Source: Platerodrilus igneus (lineage: Eukaryota > Arthropoda > Insecta > Coleoptera > Lycidae). From it: a stretch of 64,000 nucleotides of DNA. Location: NCBI GenBank assembly GCA_036346225.1, contig JARFIW010000500.1:4402001-4466000 (forward strand), in the 5' to 3' direction. Under the pieces are notes generated by a model that made no database searches, had not been told where the DNA came from, and worked only from the letters and a program-made list of their open reading frames with translations. A program made the translations under genes and the position numbers. Every line of letters begins with the position of its first letter. The stretch's first letter is position 1. Shown piece by piece: positions 35,881-47,840 of this stretch.

Positions 35881-36617
35881 CACGAACGCGCGCATGCACG
35901 CACGCACGTTCGCAAACATACAAACGCCCACGCGCTCACTCACGCACGCACACACGCGCGTACTCATACATGTATGCATGCACGCACGTAAATATGTACG
36001 TATGTACGCACTCACGTACGCACGCACTCACGAACTCCCGCACGCACTCACACGCACACGCGCATGCATGCACGCACTCTCGCAAGCACGCACGTATGTA
36101 CGCACACGCACACACGCATGCACGCACGCACGCTCGCAAACACGTACGCACGCACGCACACCCCCAAACTTACGCACACGCGCACGAACGCACACATGTG
36201 CACACGCACGCACGCATGTATGCATGCACGCGTGCACACACCCGCACACACAGACTCACACATACTCACGCGCGCACACGCACGCGCGCACACGCACACG
36301 CAAACACGCACACACCCACACACGCACACACGCACACATCGCATACACGCACACACGAACACATACACACATACGCACGCACACGCAATCACGCACACAC
36401 ACGCGCACACACGCATTGCATACACGCACACACGCATGCACACACGCACGCACACACGCACTCACGCACACTCACACACTCACACACTCACACACGCACA
36501 CACGCACACACGCACAGCACACACGCACACACGCACACACGCACACACGCACACATGCACACACGCACACACGCATACACGCATACACGCACACACACAC
36601 GCATGTACGCACACACA
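35881..36617. repeat. Long ACGC/ACAC microsatellite
   Basis: About 740 bases of imperfect CACG, CACA and CATG tetranucleotides, giving His/Thr/Ala-rich frames in all three plus registers. It starts exactly at the break in the LTR. A smaller tract of the same type lies at 42,826-42,950. The long frames here are products of the repeat, not genes. Confidence 0.97.
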
Positions 36618-38694
36618 CTCAATGTCCCCGGATTGAGTTCACAATAGGTATGATGGACCAAAAATTTTCGAATTGAATTTTCATATTTCCGATTCCGCCC
36701 TGCTTGGTCTGAAACTTATTTCTAGTTTACTTTCAATTTGTTAAAATCAAGTACGCCTATATATATTATCGTGTAATTAAAAGGGTCAATAGAATACATA
36801 AGGACATAAGTGAACTCATAGGGTTGAGAGCGATTGGGTACAGTAAAATAAATTTATTTAGTTAAAAAATTTTCAACAATTATTTTCTATCTTAAATAGT
36901 GGGTAATAGGGGAATCTTGATTTAGTTTAATGCGTGATTAGCGTATGATTAATTTATCTTAATTAGATTTAGTTAGGGACTATGTATTATAGCATGTATG
37001 TAAATAAAAAGAATAAGAAATGATAATTTGGGGTAAAATTATAGCATATTGGATTGATAATAAAGTACTATGAAACAGTCTTAAAAGCGTTGAGCATGGT
37101 AAAAATAATGATTTCTAGGTTTCAAACGTAAGAACCAACACGTTTCAAATAAGAAGGAGAGAGATATATTTCTTGGTAGAGTTGCTACGAACAAACTTAG
37201 TAGCTTATTGGAAAGAACAGCCGTTGGAATTAAAGCAGCCAAAGACGTAAACAGAACCACACAGAATTGGTGTAAAAACAGTATACGTTTGTTAAAATAT
37301 TGATTTTTAATCTTAGATATACAGTCGGAAGGAGCAATGAAAAGACCAAGATTGAATAAAAAGCTATGAGTACAAGAGAGAAACATAAAGTATATCCAGA
37401 AGAAGGGAATCAAAAATCGATAATTTCAAGGATAGTTGTAAGCAAGCACGCGTCGCTCAAAAAGTTTGGAAATGGAGCCAAGCGAAATGATTGGTGAAAA
37501 TTAAACGCGAAGGGCATATGTGTGCGATAAAGCGATATGTACAAGGAAGCTAAATGATGTTTGCTTGAAGTTTAAGGCGGGTATCAAGCGAGGAGTAAAG
37601 GCTAATCCGGAGAATTTGAAACGACAGTTGACGGTTGTAAGTGGATTGCCACGAACTGTTGTGTTGTGTTATTAAAAATTACGAGAAATCGACGGTCGTT
37701 GGTGATTTTTGGGGAAAATTAAGTATCGGTTAAACAAGTATACGTGCTATTTTGTAAACAGAAGAGGGGGGGGGCAGTTTGCAATATATAATCAGTGACA
37801 GAGAGGGGTCTCGCTCTCTTTTATTCCATCTGTGATACAGTTAGTTTACTTCCAAGTTAATTAGTGCAGTCTAATTAAATAAAGTTTATGTAAAAACTGA
37901 TAAAGCGTTATTATTAAATAGTGAAGTTGAGATGTAAGTACAAAGATTTTTGTTTGGATGCACGAGAAACAGTAGAATTTGAAAATTGTTTGGATGAGGA
38001 TAAAAGCGAGGTTTGGATAGTAGAATTTATTTGCAATTAAAGGAACGAAATTTGGAGATTGGATATTTTGATTGGAATTTATAAAAGAAGAGTTCTTGGA
38101 GTAGAGGCATGCATGGTACACATGGGGATTCGACCATGGAATTAATGGATAGACGGAGGACCTACCAGACGCCAACATCTAAAATGGGTTTGTTGGTGGA
38201 CTACAGTACGAAAACAACTACAAGGTAAGAGATAGAATGAGACAGTTCATGGTGAATATTTTCAGTGTTTGTGGTGTTTTGATGTGTTTTATTATTATTT
38301 GATTTGACTTTTATTTGAACAGACATTTATAGGACTGTTAAAACGAAATTGATTTTTGAGCATTATTCATTAATTTGCAGATAACCAAATGTTGTAAAGA
38401 GGTATAGAGGGCTTTTTGATATTTGGTCGTGCAGAGAATTTATATGCACATCTATAAAATTTTAAGATGAGCTCATGCTAAGACGAAGGGTAACGTAAGG
38501 TATGAGGAATGCCCTCTTACTTTAATAAAAAGTTATGCTTAGGTTCATCTCTGATTGTTAGGAATCCCAGGTGTTCACAATACTAGCGTTTTACACGGAG
38601 GAAGAATTATATAAATTCTTTACACTGATGTCCAACTACGGGAACAACAATTAAAACTCTTTACATTGTGAAAAATGCTTGCCTAACATTTTTC
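36618..38694. other. Unassigned stretch
   Basis: No gene family is recognised. A possible splice donor (CAAGGTAAGAG) lies at 38,221-38,231 on the plus strand, and a short GAGAGGGGTCTCGCTCTC inverted repeat near 37,803. This could be a retroelement leader or noncoding host sequence. Confidence 0.35.
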
Positions 38695-38775
38695 AAACGG
38701 ACCGTGTCGTGATTCAAACCTGGGATCTTGGCCATGTAGTCACACGTATACCAATTATGCCACGTAGTCGCCGGT
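38695..38775 (-). repeat. tRNA-derived SINE head
   Basis: On the minus strand a Pol III A box, TGGCATAATTGG (38,762-38,751), fits the TRGYNNARNNG consensus. It is followed some 40 bases later by a B-box-like GGTTTGAATC (38,720-38,711, consensus GGTTCGANTC). I could not fold a full tRNA, so this is more likely the head of a SINE whose body runs to lower coordinates. It abuts an RTE-like LINE fragment. Confidence 0.45.
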
Positions 38776-38849
38776 AACACTCATACAGTTGAATATCTAA
38801 GAGATGTACTTTGGAGGCCATAAAATACACAGAAGAATTCTGAGTGACA

Positions 38850-39260
38850 GAGACCTTCTTAGACACACTACTGCGATGTCTAGGGCTACGGAAAACCATA
38901 ATATTACCTCCCAAGTACACAGTGTACTTCAATTGTTACTTTTGACGATGACATCCTCTGCGATAAAAGATTAAGGAGTTAAAGTAGTTCCTCATTCGGA
39001 TCTCCAGGTGGGGAGTACTTTGAAGTTTAAGAGAAGGGCAGAGAAAATTTTGCGAGTCGGAGCGTGGAATGCCAGAAGCATGAAGCAAGTGGTTAAACTA
39101 AGAATTCGAAAATTGAAATGGATAGGTTAGCATTAGACATAGTAGGGATTAACAAAGTTCGGTGGTCAGAGGCGGAGGATTTTTGGAGCTGAGATTTTAG
39201 TGTAATTCATACACGATCATGGGAAGGAAATTCTGCTGTGGGGATAGTTATGTGGAAGGA
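38850..39260 (+). pseudogene. RTE-like LINE, 5' UTR and start of endonuclease
   Basis: About 38,855-39,010 matches the 5' end of the minus-strand LINE at 53,245-53,400 (TTACCTCCCAAGTACACAG in both). The plus frame at about 39,049-39,090 reads RVGAWNARSMKQ, the start of the APE-type endonuclease, and a later GI.K.RW-like stretch follows. It has stops and is cut off near 39,260. Confidence 0.8.
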
Positions 39261-39326
39261 AGGAGGGAGAAAGAACGCGAGGGAGAGACGGTGAGAGATA
39301 GGAAAAGAGAGAGGGAGGGAGACGTA
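39254..39326 (+). repeat. Purine-rich simple sequence
   Basis: An imperfect GAGAGGGA-type tract at the end of the LINE fragment. Confidence 0.7.
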
Positions 39327-41045
39327 GGCTTGATATTATTAAAAGCACTCCTAAAGATAATATTAATCTCAAGTATTACAACCACCATTCCATTGTACTA
39401 GCATTTACCATTCTCTTGTTGAACAGATTGCTCAAGAAAACTGGATGAATAAAAATGCACCCTTCCCTCCTAAAGAAAAAGAAAATCATATCTCGAACCC
39501 GAGTCGGAAATTTTGATGAATGACTTAAAATATAAACAAAAAATGACTTTGATAGGTTTATTGCGTAATGGTCATTTGGTACAACTAAAACTATGAGAAG
39601 AGATAAACTTCTTATAACTCTGGCAAACACCTGTGGATTTGTTTCCGTGGTTCAAGTGTTTTGTTCGGCATTCTGTGACAGAATAATTGTGAAAAATTAA
39701 GTTGATAAGTTCACAACACAAAGTGATTTATTCTTCCTCATCTTTAAAATTGTATCGCCCGGTATTAATGCATCCACATACAAAATAAGAGCAAACATTT
39801 TATATCATAACTGGCCAAGTACACTTATGCTCTAAGGTATAATACTAATGAATGCGGTTGAAGCAGTTGCGAAGGTCGTGAAAAGATTATGCAAATCTGA
39901 TGGGCTGCCAAGAAATAAAAAGTGATGGTTGTAGGAACATTGAAAAGTTAGAAATTCAACTCTCAGATGCGTCCAAAATATCTGCCGCACTATCAGATAT
40001 CGTACAAATAGGCAGTATTAGAAGAACCTGTTTGAAATGCAATAATACCAAGCATAGTTTGACAACCGTAGTTGATGGCAATTTCATTATTATAGAACCG
40101 GTCAATACATCAAACCGATTGCTAGAGATTTCCACACAGCTGTAATGTATATAAAGTCGAATCAGCATAAACAAATCTAACTAGTAGCTACAAGGCGTTT
40201 TTGGATATGAAGGAAATATCAGTTATAGCCTAGTGTTTGAGGCATAATGGCAAATGGAAAATCTACAGAGACTGGAATTCCTCTAAAATAGTTAAAGTGC
40301 AAATATTAATCAATAACATATAAAACATTTATTGTTAAATGTTTTATTTCCTATTTTACGATAAATAGAGCACAGATTATAATTATAATTAAAAACTCTT
40401 TTCCACACTTTTTCCCCAAAATCTTTTCAACCATTTTTTCGCAAACTATTCCATCCCCCTACTTTCTCTCAACGAACAAATGTATGTGTTGACTTTTTCG
40501 TGGTGTTTACTGAGTAACAAAGTATTTTGTTGAAAGCATTTCAAAAGCTTGACGTTAGCAAAATGTTTGTTGGCTAACAACACACTTCCTCCAACTATTA
40601 CAGTTTTTGTGAATAAATTTATATTTATTATCGTATATATATTTTTTATATTAAAGTTCGTTGAGGTTGCAATTAAAATAAACAATACCCAGGTTAAAAA
40701 GTGATATGTATAGTGGAAAATTTGTTTTCACATTAGGTTTTTCATGGCATTAGTTGATCCAAAAGAAGAAATTCTTCCAGAACTGAAATTTAAGCTTTCG
40801 ATTTATGGATTAATGACATGCAGTGAAAATTTTTGGGATGGGTGTCAGTGGTAGATATAATAGACGTTGCAATACAATTTCTACTTTGAATAAATTCGCG
40901 TAGGGAGCGTAATGAAATAATACGTACATGGTTAAAATGTTTAAGGAACAGAAATACAACGAATACTACCCAGAGAAACAAATAATTACAATTATAGTAT
41001 TAGTGGGATGGTTTATTTAAGGACACATGCAAGAGAGAAATAGCA
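39327..41045. other. Unassigned, one orphan reading frame
   Basis: No recognised element. A plus-strand frame at 39,900-40,145 (81 codons) has a CLKC pair and a hydrophobic IIIEP stretch and looks more protein-like than its surroundings. I do not know the family. It could be the last exon of a transposon gene. Confidence 0.3.
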
Positions 41046-41049
41046 GAAC

Positions 41050-41550
41050 AGACATGGTGACTGATGCTAGGTCTAGGCTTAAGCTACATAGTGCTAGGTT
41101 TTAGAGCAAATCGAAGAACTGGAGATGGCTAGCGTAAAATTGATCACCCTCGCATATAATTGGCCATATTTCTGAAACGGCGTTCGTGCTAGATCTAAAA
41201 TCGATGGAGCTAACTGGTACTAGTTATAAGCAACGAGGTGTTAGGTTTAGAATCAAATTGGACTGGGAGAGGGACCAAAAATCTTCAAAAGTTTGCCGCC
41301 ATCTTGTTTTTGAGGTAATGGATTTCTCGCTTGTGCTGCTATAAATACTAGGTCTAAGCTGTAAGGTGCTAGGTTTTGAAGCCAATCGGAACACGGAGGG
41401 AGGTCAAGTTGCCCACCTCCATAGAATTGGCCATATATCAGAAACAGCGTTGATGCTAGATTTAAATTCGGTGGTGCTAGCTAGTGCTAGCTATAAACAA
41501 AGACATACTAAGTTTTGAATCAAATCGGATAACTGGGGGAGACGCACTAG
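41050..41550. repeat. Tandem repeat of about 137 bp, four diverged copies
   Basis: A block of the form GTGCTAGGTTTTGAA.CAAATCGGA followed by TGG or CGG recurs near 41,091, 41,237, 41,367 and 41,503. The blocks are separated by segments with GCTAGATCTAAA and AATTGGCCATAT. The alternate copies are more alike, so the higher-order unit may be about 270 bp. Confidence 0.7.
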
Positions 41551-41559
41551 AACAAAAAT

Positions 41560-42194
41560 CAAGCAATGAAAAGAATGACTTGAAATATCCTATACTTAGA
41601 GATAAATTTGAATTAGCATTAAAGAGTTTGAAAAATAATAAGACACCAGGTATAGGTAAGGTGCAAGCAGAAACTCAAAAAAACGCTTGACAAGCAGTAA
41701 CAGAACGTCTCTTCTAACTTGCAAACTATATGTATGAGAAAGGCGAAATACCAAAAGATTTCATACGTATCATCATAGTTACTATACAAAAAAAGAGAGG
41801 TGTGGATAGACGTGAAAATTTTAGAAGAATAAGTTTGACAGCACATGTGTCAAAAATATTAATTAGAAATGTACAAAAACGGACGGAAAAACGGGCTGAA
41901 GAAATACTAGAAGATCTATTTGGGTATAGGCGGAACAGCGTAACATGGGAGGCTAGCTTTGAGGGTGATAATGGAAGAAACAATAGAAAGAGGAGAAACC
42001 GTGTATATAGGGTTTGTAGATCTGAAAAAGCATTCGACAATGTAAAATGAAAGAAAATGTTCGAAATACTTAAAAAGATTGGAATGAGTTCTATGTATAA
42101 TCGAATACTGAATAGCTTATACAAAGAGCAAACAGCTGTAATAGAACTAGAGCAGAAATGTAGAGAAGTAAATATTAGAAAAGGAGTGACACAG
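41560..42194 (+). pseudogene. RTE-like LINE reverse transcriptase, N-terminal part
   Basis: The plus frames read SLKNNKTPGI (thumb-side linker, about 41,620), a FRRISLTAHVSKIL block (about 41,818-41,862) and a KAFDNVK block near 42,030 that would carry the first catalytic Asp region, changed here. IRKGVTQ follows at about 42,175-42,195. The order and wording match the minus-strand LINE at 50.6-53.5 kb. It ends abruptly at about 42,194, where it should continue into the GCSLSP motif. Confidence 0.82.
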
Positions 42195-42800
42195 TGGAGC
42201 TATTACAAGAAGTCAATAACGAACAAGATCTTGGTGTTTATTTTAGGTCAAACTTCAAATTTGAAACTCATATCAAAAACATTGTGTCAGCTGGTTATAA
42301 AAGATTAGGATTTATTATGAGGAACACGCAATCTTTTAATAATACCATTACTATAAAAATTCTTTTTAACTCACTTGTTCAATCAAAACTACAATTTGCT
42401 ATTACCGTATGGAATCTTTACAAAATAAGTTTGTATGATATTTATACTTTTAGAAATTTCATAGCTTTATAGGATATAACTCGTACAGAGATACAAGAAT
42501 GCTTTTAAATATAGGTAGGATATCTGTTCGTCGTGTAGTAGCACAGGTCTGCTTTTTATATAGAATTGTTAAAGCAAACATCGATTCCCCATATATTCTA
42601 GCTGAAATTGGTTTTTCGGTCCCGGTACATTCTAGCTGATGCAAATACCTTTTCAATCTTCCTAAATTTCAAACTGGGTTAGGAAGAAATTCTCTATTAA
42701 TAAAAATTATAGCTATATAAAATAATCTTTCAGCTATTAAAAGTCTGCCAATATTCTTAAGTTCACTTATGCATTATAAAAAAGTTATTATGTCTATAAT
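42195..42800 (+). pseudogene. Jockey/CR1-like LINE, C-terminal part
   Basis: From about 42,195 the frame reads NNEQDLGVYF, HIKNIVSAGYKRLGF, then LVQSKLQFAITVWN (42,375-42,420), typical of the end of a Jockey/CR1-type reverse transcriptase. The C-terminal segment continues to about 42,800. It is fused directly to a piece of a different LINE clade and ends at a microsatellite. Confidence 0.78.
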
Positions 42801-42825
42801 TAATTATCTGTCATATGCCTCATCA

Positions 42826-42950
42826 CACATACACACGCATGCACGCACGCACGCACGAACGCACACGTGTACTCGCTTACACACACCACATACATACACG
42901 CGCGCTCACACACATACACACACACACACCTTCGCACGATCACACATATA
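42826..42950. repeat. ACGC/ACAC microsatellite, short
   Basis: Imperfect CACG/CACA repeat just behind the Jockey-like 3' end. It has the same sequence type as 35,881-36,617. Confidence 0.9.
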
Positions 42951-43119
42951 CACAAGTCCAAGTACGTGTGCAGAAACATACAAACTTGCAGAAATTCACC
43001 TACATACATGCATCACATACATACACTAAATTTATATTCACACTATTAATATTTCATAAGCTTGCAAATCTGTTTACTCTTTACACGTATATAAATATAT
43101 TTTAATTTTAGAAGAAATA

Positions 43120-44862
43120 CAGTAAAATGGGGGAACTTTGACATGTTTTGAGCATATTTTGCCTTCTCTACAGGGCACTAACCACTTTAGAACCGTCGCT
43201 GATATACCATCATAACAATTGATGTTTTGACTTTTTATTACCAAAAAAAAATATTTTTCTTCTCCTCCCTCCCCCCCTCTTTTTTTTAAGCTCTATTTTG
43301 GTGTCGAAGTTACCCTAGCCAAGATGTAACTTCGAAACAAGATGCAATTAAGGAAAGAATGCGAAGTTAAGTCGCTATAGGACAACTTCGACATGAAAAT
43401 ATTGTATAAATTATTATAATTAACGAATGATAGATATTAATAAACAGTCTGAAGCCTAAATAAAACAAATGTGTCAACAAAGATCATATTTGCATAAACT
43501 TATTTATTATAAAGTCATAAAAAGCAGTATAAAAATAGGTACCTATCAAAACTGAATATAATATTTCTTTGATAACTATATAAACCCTAAACGCAATCTA
43601 TAATAAACCCTAAAAGCAATCTATACAAATAATCTACCTGGCTAGGTAAGTATATATAAAAATAGAACTTAAAAAATGTAGGTATTTTATTTGTCGTCGA
43701 AGCATGAGGCGCATTCGTAGCTCACTTGCTTGGAACCCCCGTTTCCCCCATTTTCCACAAGTCGCGCACTTGATCCAGGCATTCTAATTTGTGTACTCGG
43801 AGAATTGTATCAGACAAATGGAACAAGAACTGCAAGTATGGCATTTATACTAAGGGATATTCGAGCCAAGGTTGCAAACCCCACACACCCACCGCAAACA
43901 ACAAACACAACAAATCCAGTCTTTGTCTCCAGTATAATTTGCATAAGAACAAGTGCATACAAAGCAGAAAGAGTCGTCATTAGTGTCTGTAATTCTGTTT
44001 CTTGTTCCACGAACCGTCGATGAATCAGGCTCATCAACTTTCATTTTCATTTTAGGTTCAGCTTATCACTTTAAGGTATAGAGCGGCTGTTCACCTTTTT
44101 TCTTGGTCTTTTCACTATGAGAAATCACCGGATTATCAATTTCTTCCCGTGCTGCTTTTTGTATAGAGAACGGAGTGCTCGTTTCAGATGACGTTACTCG
44201 CATTGGTTGGCCTGGTCTGGTTGTGATATTTTTCCTTCTCTTAGAAGGCATTATAGATTTTTTGCTATATCCTCTTGACTCCTATAGAAACTCTAGAAGA
44301 CTTGAATCTAGGTCCCTTTCGGAATTAGATGTTTTGTTAGAAATTTTACTAACACCGTTTCAGGACTAAAGGGGCTTAGACCTGTTGTCTGAAAACCAGA
44401 TTGTAGATTTTTAGCATTTCCTTCTAGATGACACTATAATCGGTTTAGCAAATTTGGAAATCGCTCTGTGGGAATGCTACCCATTCCACGACTTTCCTTC
44501 CTCCATGAATCTAAGATGTCTCACCATTTTCGTTTCATAGGAGCAAAGAAACTCACATCGAGGGGTTGCATTAAGTGAGTTGAATTAGCTGGTAATGGAG
44601 TCATATAAATATTATTTTTTAATGTTGCTTCAATAACACGGGGAGAAAAATGCGAGGTGAGGTTATTTCCAATTACAACTTTTTTTGCTCTGGGGTGCTA
44701 AAAAAACCACGTCTTAAATGTAGTCATATCCACTTAGGGAGACATCACTAGAAGATTATCTTCTGGGAAGCCACTGTCCACCCATTTAGGTAAACTAGTT
44801 TTAAGTTTTCTAAGATTTTTTGTTTACATAAGTAACATGGAAATAGTTATAAAGTTTTACTG
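43120..44862 (-). mobile_element. Pogo-like element with internal deletion
   Basis: Both ends read CAGTAAAA inward and are flanked by TA (43,118-43,119; 44,863-44,864). Near the left end the sequence repeats ACTTCGA/TCGAAGT-type motifs between 43,300 and 43,400, like the subterminal motifs of other pogo elements. The inside encodes only the C-terminal half of the transposase on the minus strand. Terminal identity beyond eight bases is weak, so the right end is less certain. Confidence 0.55.
43725..44790 (-). pseudogene. Pogo-like transposase with PHD-like Cys-rich tail
   Basis: On the minus strand the frames show DSGFPEDNLL (about 44,785-44,755), KKVVIGNNLTSH with the second Asp replaced by Asn (about 44,690-44,655), and THLMQPLDVSFF with the third Asp (about 44,580-44,545). 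A pogo-type LQSGFQTTGLSPL block follows (about 44,405-44,365). The tail (44,050-43,850) has a series of Cys pairs (CFVC, CCVCC, CGVC) around a DWI..V..RWV core, like the PHD-type finger found at the end of some pogo-family transposases. The N-terminal half is missing and frames are broken. Confidence 0.75.
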
Positions 44863-44864
44863 TA

Positions 44865-46800
44865 CAATAAATAAAAACAAAGTTATAGCGTTGGCAATCA
44901 GAGAATGTTTCTATATTTGTATGCTGGCACTAGTGGTAAGTCAATGTGTCTACCCGATTGGGTGGACATGACAACTAACCTGTTAAAACTTTAACTATTT
45001 TTTCTTGGAAATAAGTTGAATGTATTAATTCCAAGAATGTAATTTTTTAAATTGTTCTATATAGATACCTTATACCTTGAATAAGCATAAATGACAATAT
45101 AACTTATGTACTCCTGATCTGATATTATTATATAAAACTTATTGCATAAACCAAAGCGTTAGCCAAAATTCTGCTGATTTCATTTATCAATAGAATTTTG
45201 TAGAATGAGTGTCAAAGTAATAGTTTATAATAGAATCTAAGCTGAAACCAATTCATCCAGAAAGTACGGAGGATATGCGACTCAAACTCAGCTACAGCAT
45301 CGTGAATCACCATTATAATCCTGTGGGAAACGACACTCAGTCCCTTTATCTATCTCACTCTGACGTCTAATTGTAATACCTTTAATCCCTATCATTGTCT
45401 TCTATATTCTAAAACAGCATCAAACTGTCACCGCACAATACTTTGTAACATATTTTTCTTGCAAAAACGATATAAACGTCAAAAGTAATAGCTAATATTC
45501 ATGCGCGAAGCTCAAAACACGTTTGGCAAATTATTTTCGCTACTTATACCAAAATGAAAACGCACACATAACGAGTATTTATTTAGAGCATATTTTAGAT
45601 ATAAAGACTGTAATATTCTAAACGGTGCGTACGAATTTAAATAGAATAAAAGTTTCCTTTTAAAGCTTCCACCTGAATATTATTTTTAATTATTAACGCT
45701 TTACGAAAAGCTTCAAAGGTGCCGAATTTCCATCACAGCTTTCTTTGAAATGAAAAATTATACAAAACCATTAAAAAAGAAATCGTTCTGTTGTGTTCGA
45801 GATGAAAGACTTGAAATTCATGACTTAAAAGGGATTTATGTGAATTTGTTAATACCGAATGAAAATCATTTTCGCCCTCGAATTTTCTTTGACGTTGGAA
45901 ATAATCTCAAGCGCTTAAAGAAATGTGCTTTCTTTGTACAAAACTTCGGATTTGTTTTACTCCTGTAAGGGCATGCTTGCTTTGACGTTCTTATTTTAAT
46001 GAATTTGGTTATACAATGGTTCAACTACTTGTTTTTCTAGTTGAAACTTTCATCTCAATAAATCTACTTTCGGTAAAAGGATACAGGGTGGCCATAAATT
46101 CTTCCGTAATTACAAATAGTCACCGCACTGCGGTTTCTGGCAAAAAAAAGAGCTAATCACATAATTTTTTATTTCCTTATTGCAGGTAGAAGATTGAGTA
46201 GAGAGCACTGCAATCGCTATTATTTGAAATGGTGCCAATCAGGAGAAAGTCCAATGTGACAAGTGTCTAGCTGCAGGGTTAAACCCTCCAATAGCAAATC
46301 AGCACATTTCACATACTATTTAATATTTTTTAAACAATTTACTAATTATCAATTATCAATTATATAAATACGACAATTGAAATCAATGTAAACAAATTTA
46401 GTAGGTTGGAATTTAAAGGTGTAATTAATTTTCCAGCCAGGTTAATACTGCAACTACATCTAAGTTAAAAAAGCGCACATGTTTCTTCTGTGGAGGACAA
46501 TATTATGCCCGAAGACCCGTCCCGCCAATCTCAATAGAAATCGGTGTAAATATATTACTTTACCGTGCAGTTACATTTCTAATGCTCCACCCGAAGGTAC
46601 TACATTGGCCAGGAAGCGAGTTTTTTGTTGCCTGGAAATTTAGAATTTTGCCGAACCTTTGCCGTTTCAGGCAACCCTGACACACGGGACCTCTATTTTA
46701 CCTCTCATCCAAACGAGGGCGTAATTTTTGTGAAAATATATATATTACTTTACCGCCGAAGGGATTGAAGAACGTGGGGTGGGGGGCGGCTGCAACTCTA
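44865..46800. other. Unassigned stretch
   Basis: No convincing gene. At 46,082 ATACAGGGTGGCCATAAATT resembles the tip of a Tc1/mariner-type terminal repeat next to TA, but I could not find its partner. The small plus frame at 45,750-45,968 has no known motif. Confidence 0.35.
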
Positions 46801-46805
46801 CACTG

Positions 46806-47655
46806 TTATGACGAAAAGGAATACCTGTATACTGCGGAAGAAGCCGGTGTCGGTACAGGCGAAAAGAAAAAAAATGTTTGGTATGCTTAAGGCCAATAGT
46901 CGCGTCTTTTCTGAATGCCAGGAGCGGGTGAATGGGTACCCTCATAAAATTCAAATGACGGATAATTCGGTATTCAATGCGCGTCGTACCCGACACCGAT
47001 TGTTAATAGGCAATCGATTTGCAAATTAAAGATATGTTGGAGTGGAAGGTGATCAAAATAGAAAAACTGAGTATATTTCGCCTTTAGTGTGTGTAGAAAA
47101 AGGAGGATAATGGTGCAAGAGTATGCTTGGATGCCCATTTTCTAAATTTAGGTATTCGAAAAAATATTATTAACTAATCCGGGGAGCTGAAGCGTCAATC
47201 TAAAAAAGGACAAGTATTAAGTAGCCTAGACCTTACGACTGCTTATTGACAAATTGAGTTAGAGAGGGATGGCATTAAATATTTTGATTTTGTTTACGAG
47301 GATGAAATCTACATGTTTAATAGATCGCCGTTCGGGCTGAGCATCGCAAGGGCTAGTATAATTCGATGCTTAACGGCTGTACTGGGAAAGGAGTGCAACC
47401 AGTTTGTTTGCGTTTGCGCCGATGATTTGTTTGTGTATTGGTTCGATCTGAATAGCTCTATTAGGCATTTGGAATTAATCTTGAAAAGTTAGAAACGGCC
47501 GGTTTTACGTTGAAACTAAGAAAAGCTAAATTTATCAGAGAAAAGATCAATCTTTTGGGTCACATTGTATCCGCGACAGGAACAGCGTGCACTATTAAGT
47601 TTCCGAAACCTCGCAATTTTAGATAGCTAATGGGGTTTTTGAGACTGGTTAACTC
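46806..47655 (+). pseudogene. pol: Gypsy-type reverse transcriptase, 5' part of split element
   Basis: The plus frame begins with a RVFSECQERVNGYPHKIQM stretch, the usual lead-in to gypsy RT. SLDLTTAY (about 47,225) carries the first Asp. FNRSPFGLSIA follows, then VCADDLFVYW, the catalytic box with Ala in place of Tyr (47,418-47,426 encode ADD). INLLGHIVSATG and GFLRLVN follow to about 47,650. Stops interrupt it. The RNase H and integrase of apparently the same element resume at 53.5 kb. Confidence 0.85.
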
Positions 47656-47689
47656 ATCATTATTAAGTCTTCAGTCCTAGAACTGATTT

Positions 47690-47840
47690 GACGCGTACCC
47701 TTATTGTTTCCCATTCTGAACTAACCTAAACATTTCCCTGAAATTTGCACAGTCTACATCTACCACTATATGATCTAGGTCTACATCTACCTCCTTTTTC
47801 TTATCTCTGCTTGTAATATATCCCATACTGTAACAAATAT
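47690..47840 (-). repeat. RTE-like LINE 3' UTR fragment
   Basis: It matches 50,445-50,590 with changes (CATTTCCCTGAAATT, then CTACATCTACC). This is a scrap of the LINE family that fills this interval. Confidence 0.7.

Noticed and set aside
35709..36676. Long plus-strand frames of up to 312 codons rich in His, Thr, Ala and Arg, and Cys/Val-rich minus frames
   Set aside because: They come from translating the ACGC/ACAC microsatellite in every register. There is no start context, domain or biased frame.
38695..38775. A functional tRNA gene
   Set aside because: A box is good, but the B box deviates and no acceptor stem or full cloverleaf could be formed. A SINE head fits better.
46082..46110. 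Tc1/mariner-type terminal repeat
   Set aside because: The tip looks right next to TA, but no partner end was found and no transposase lies nearby.
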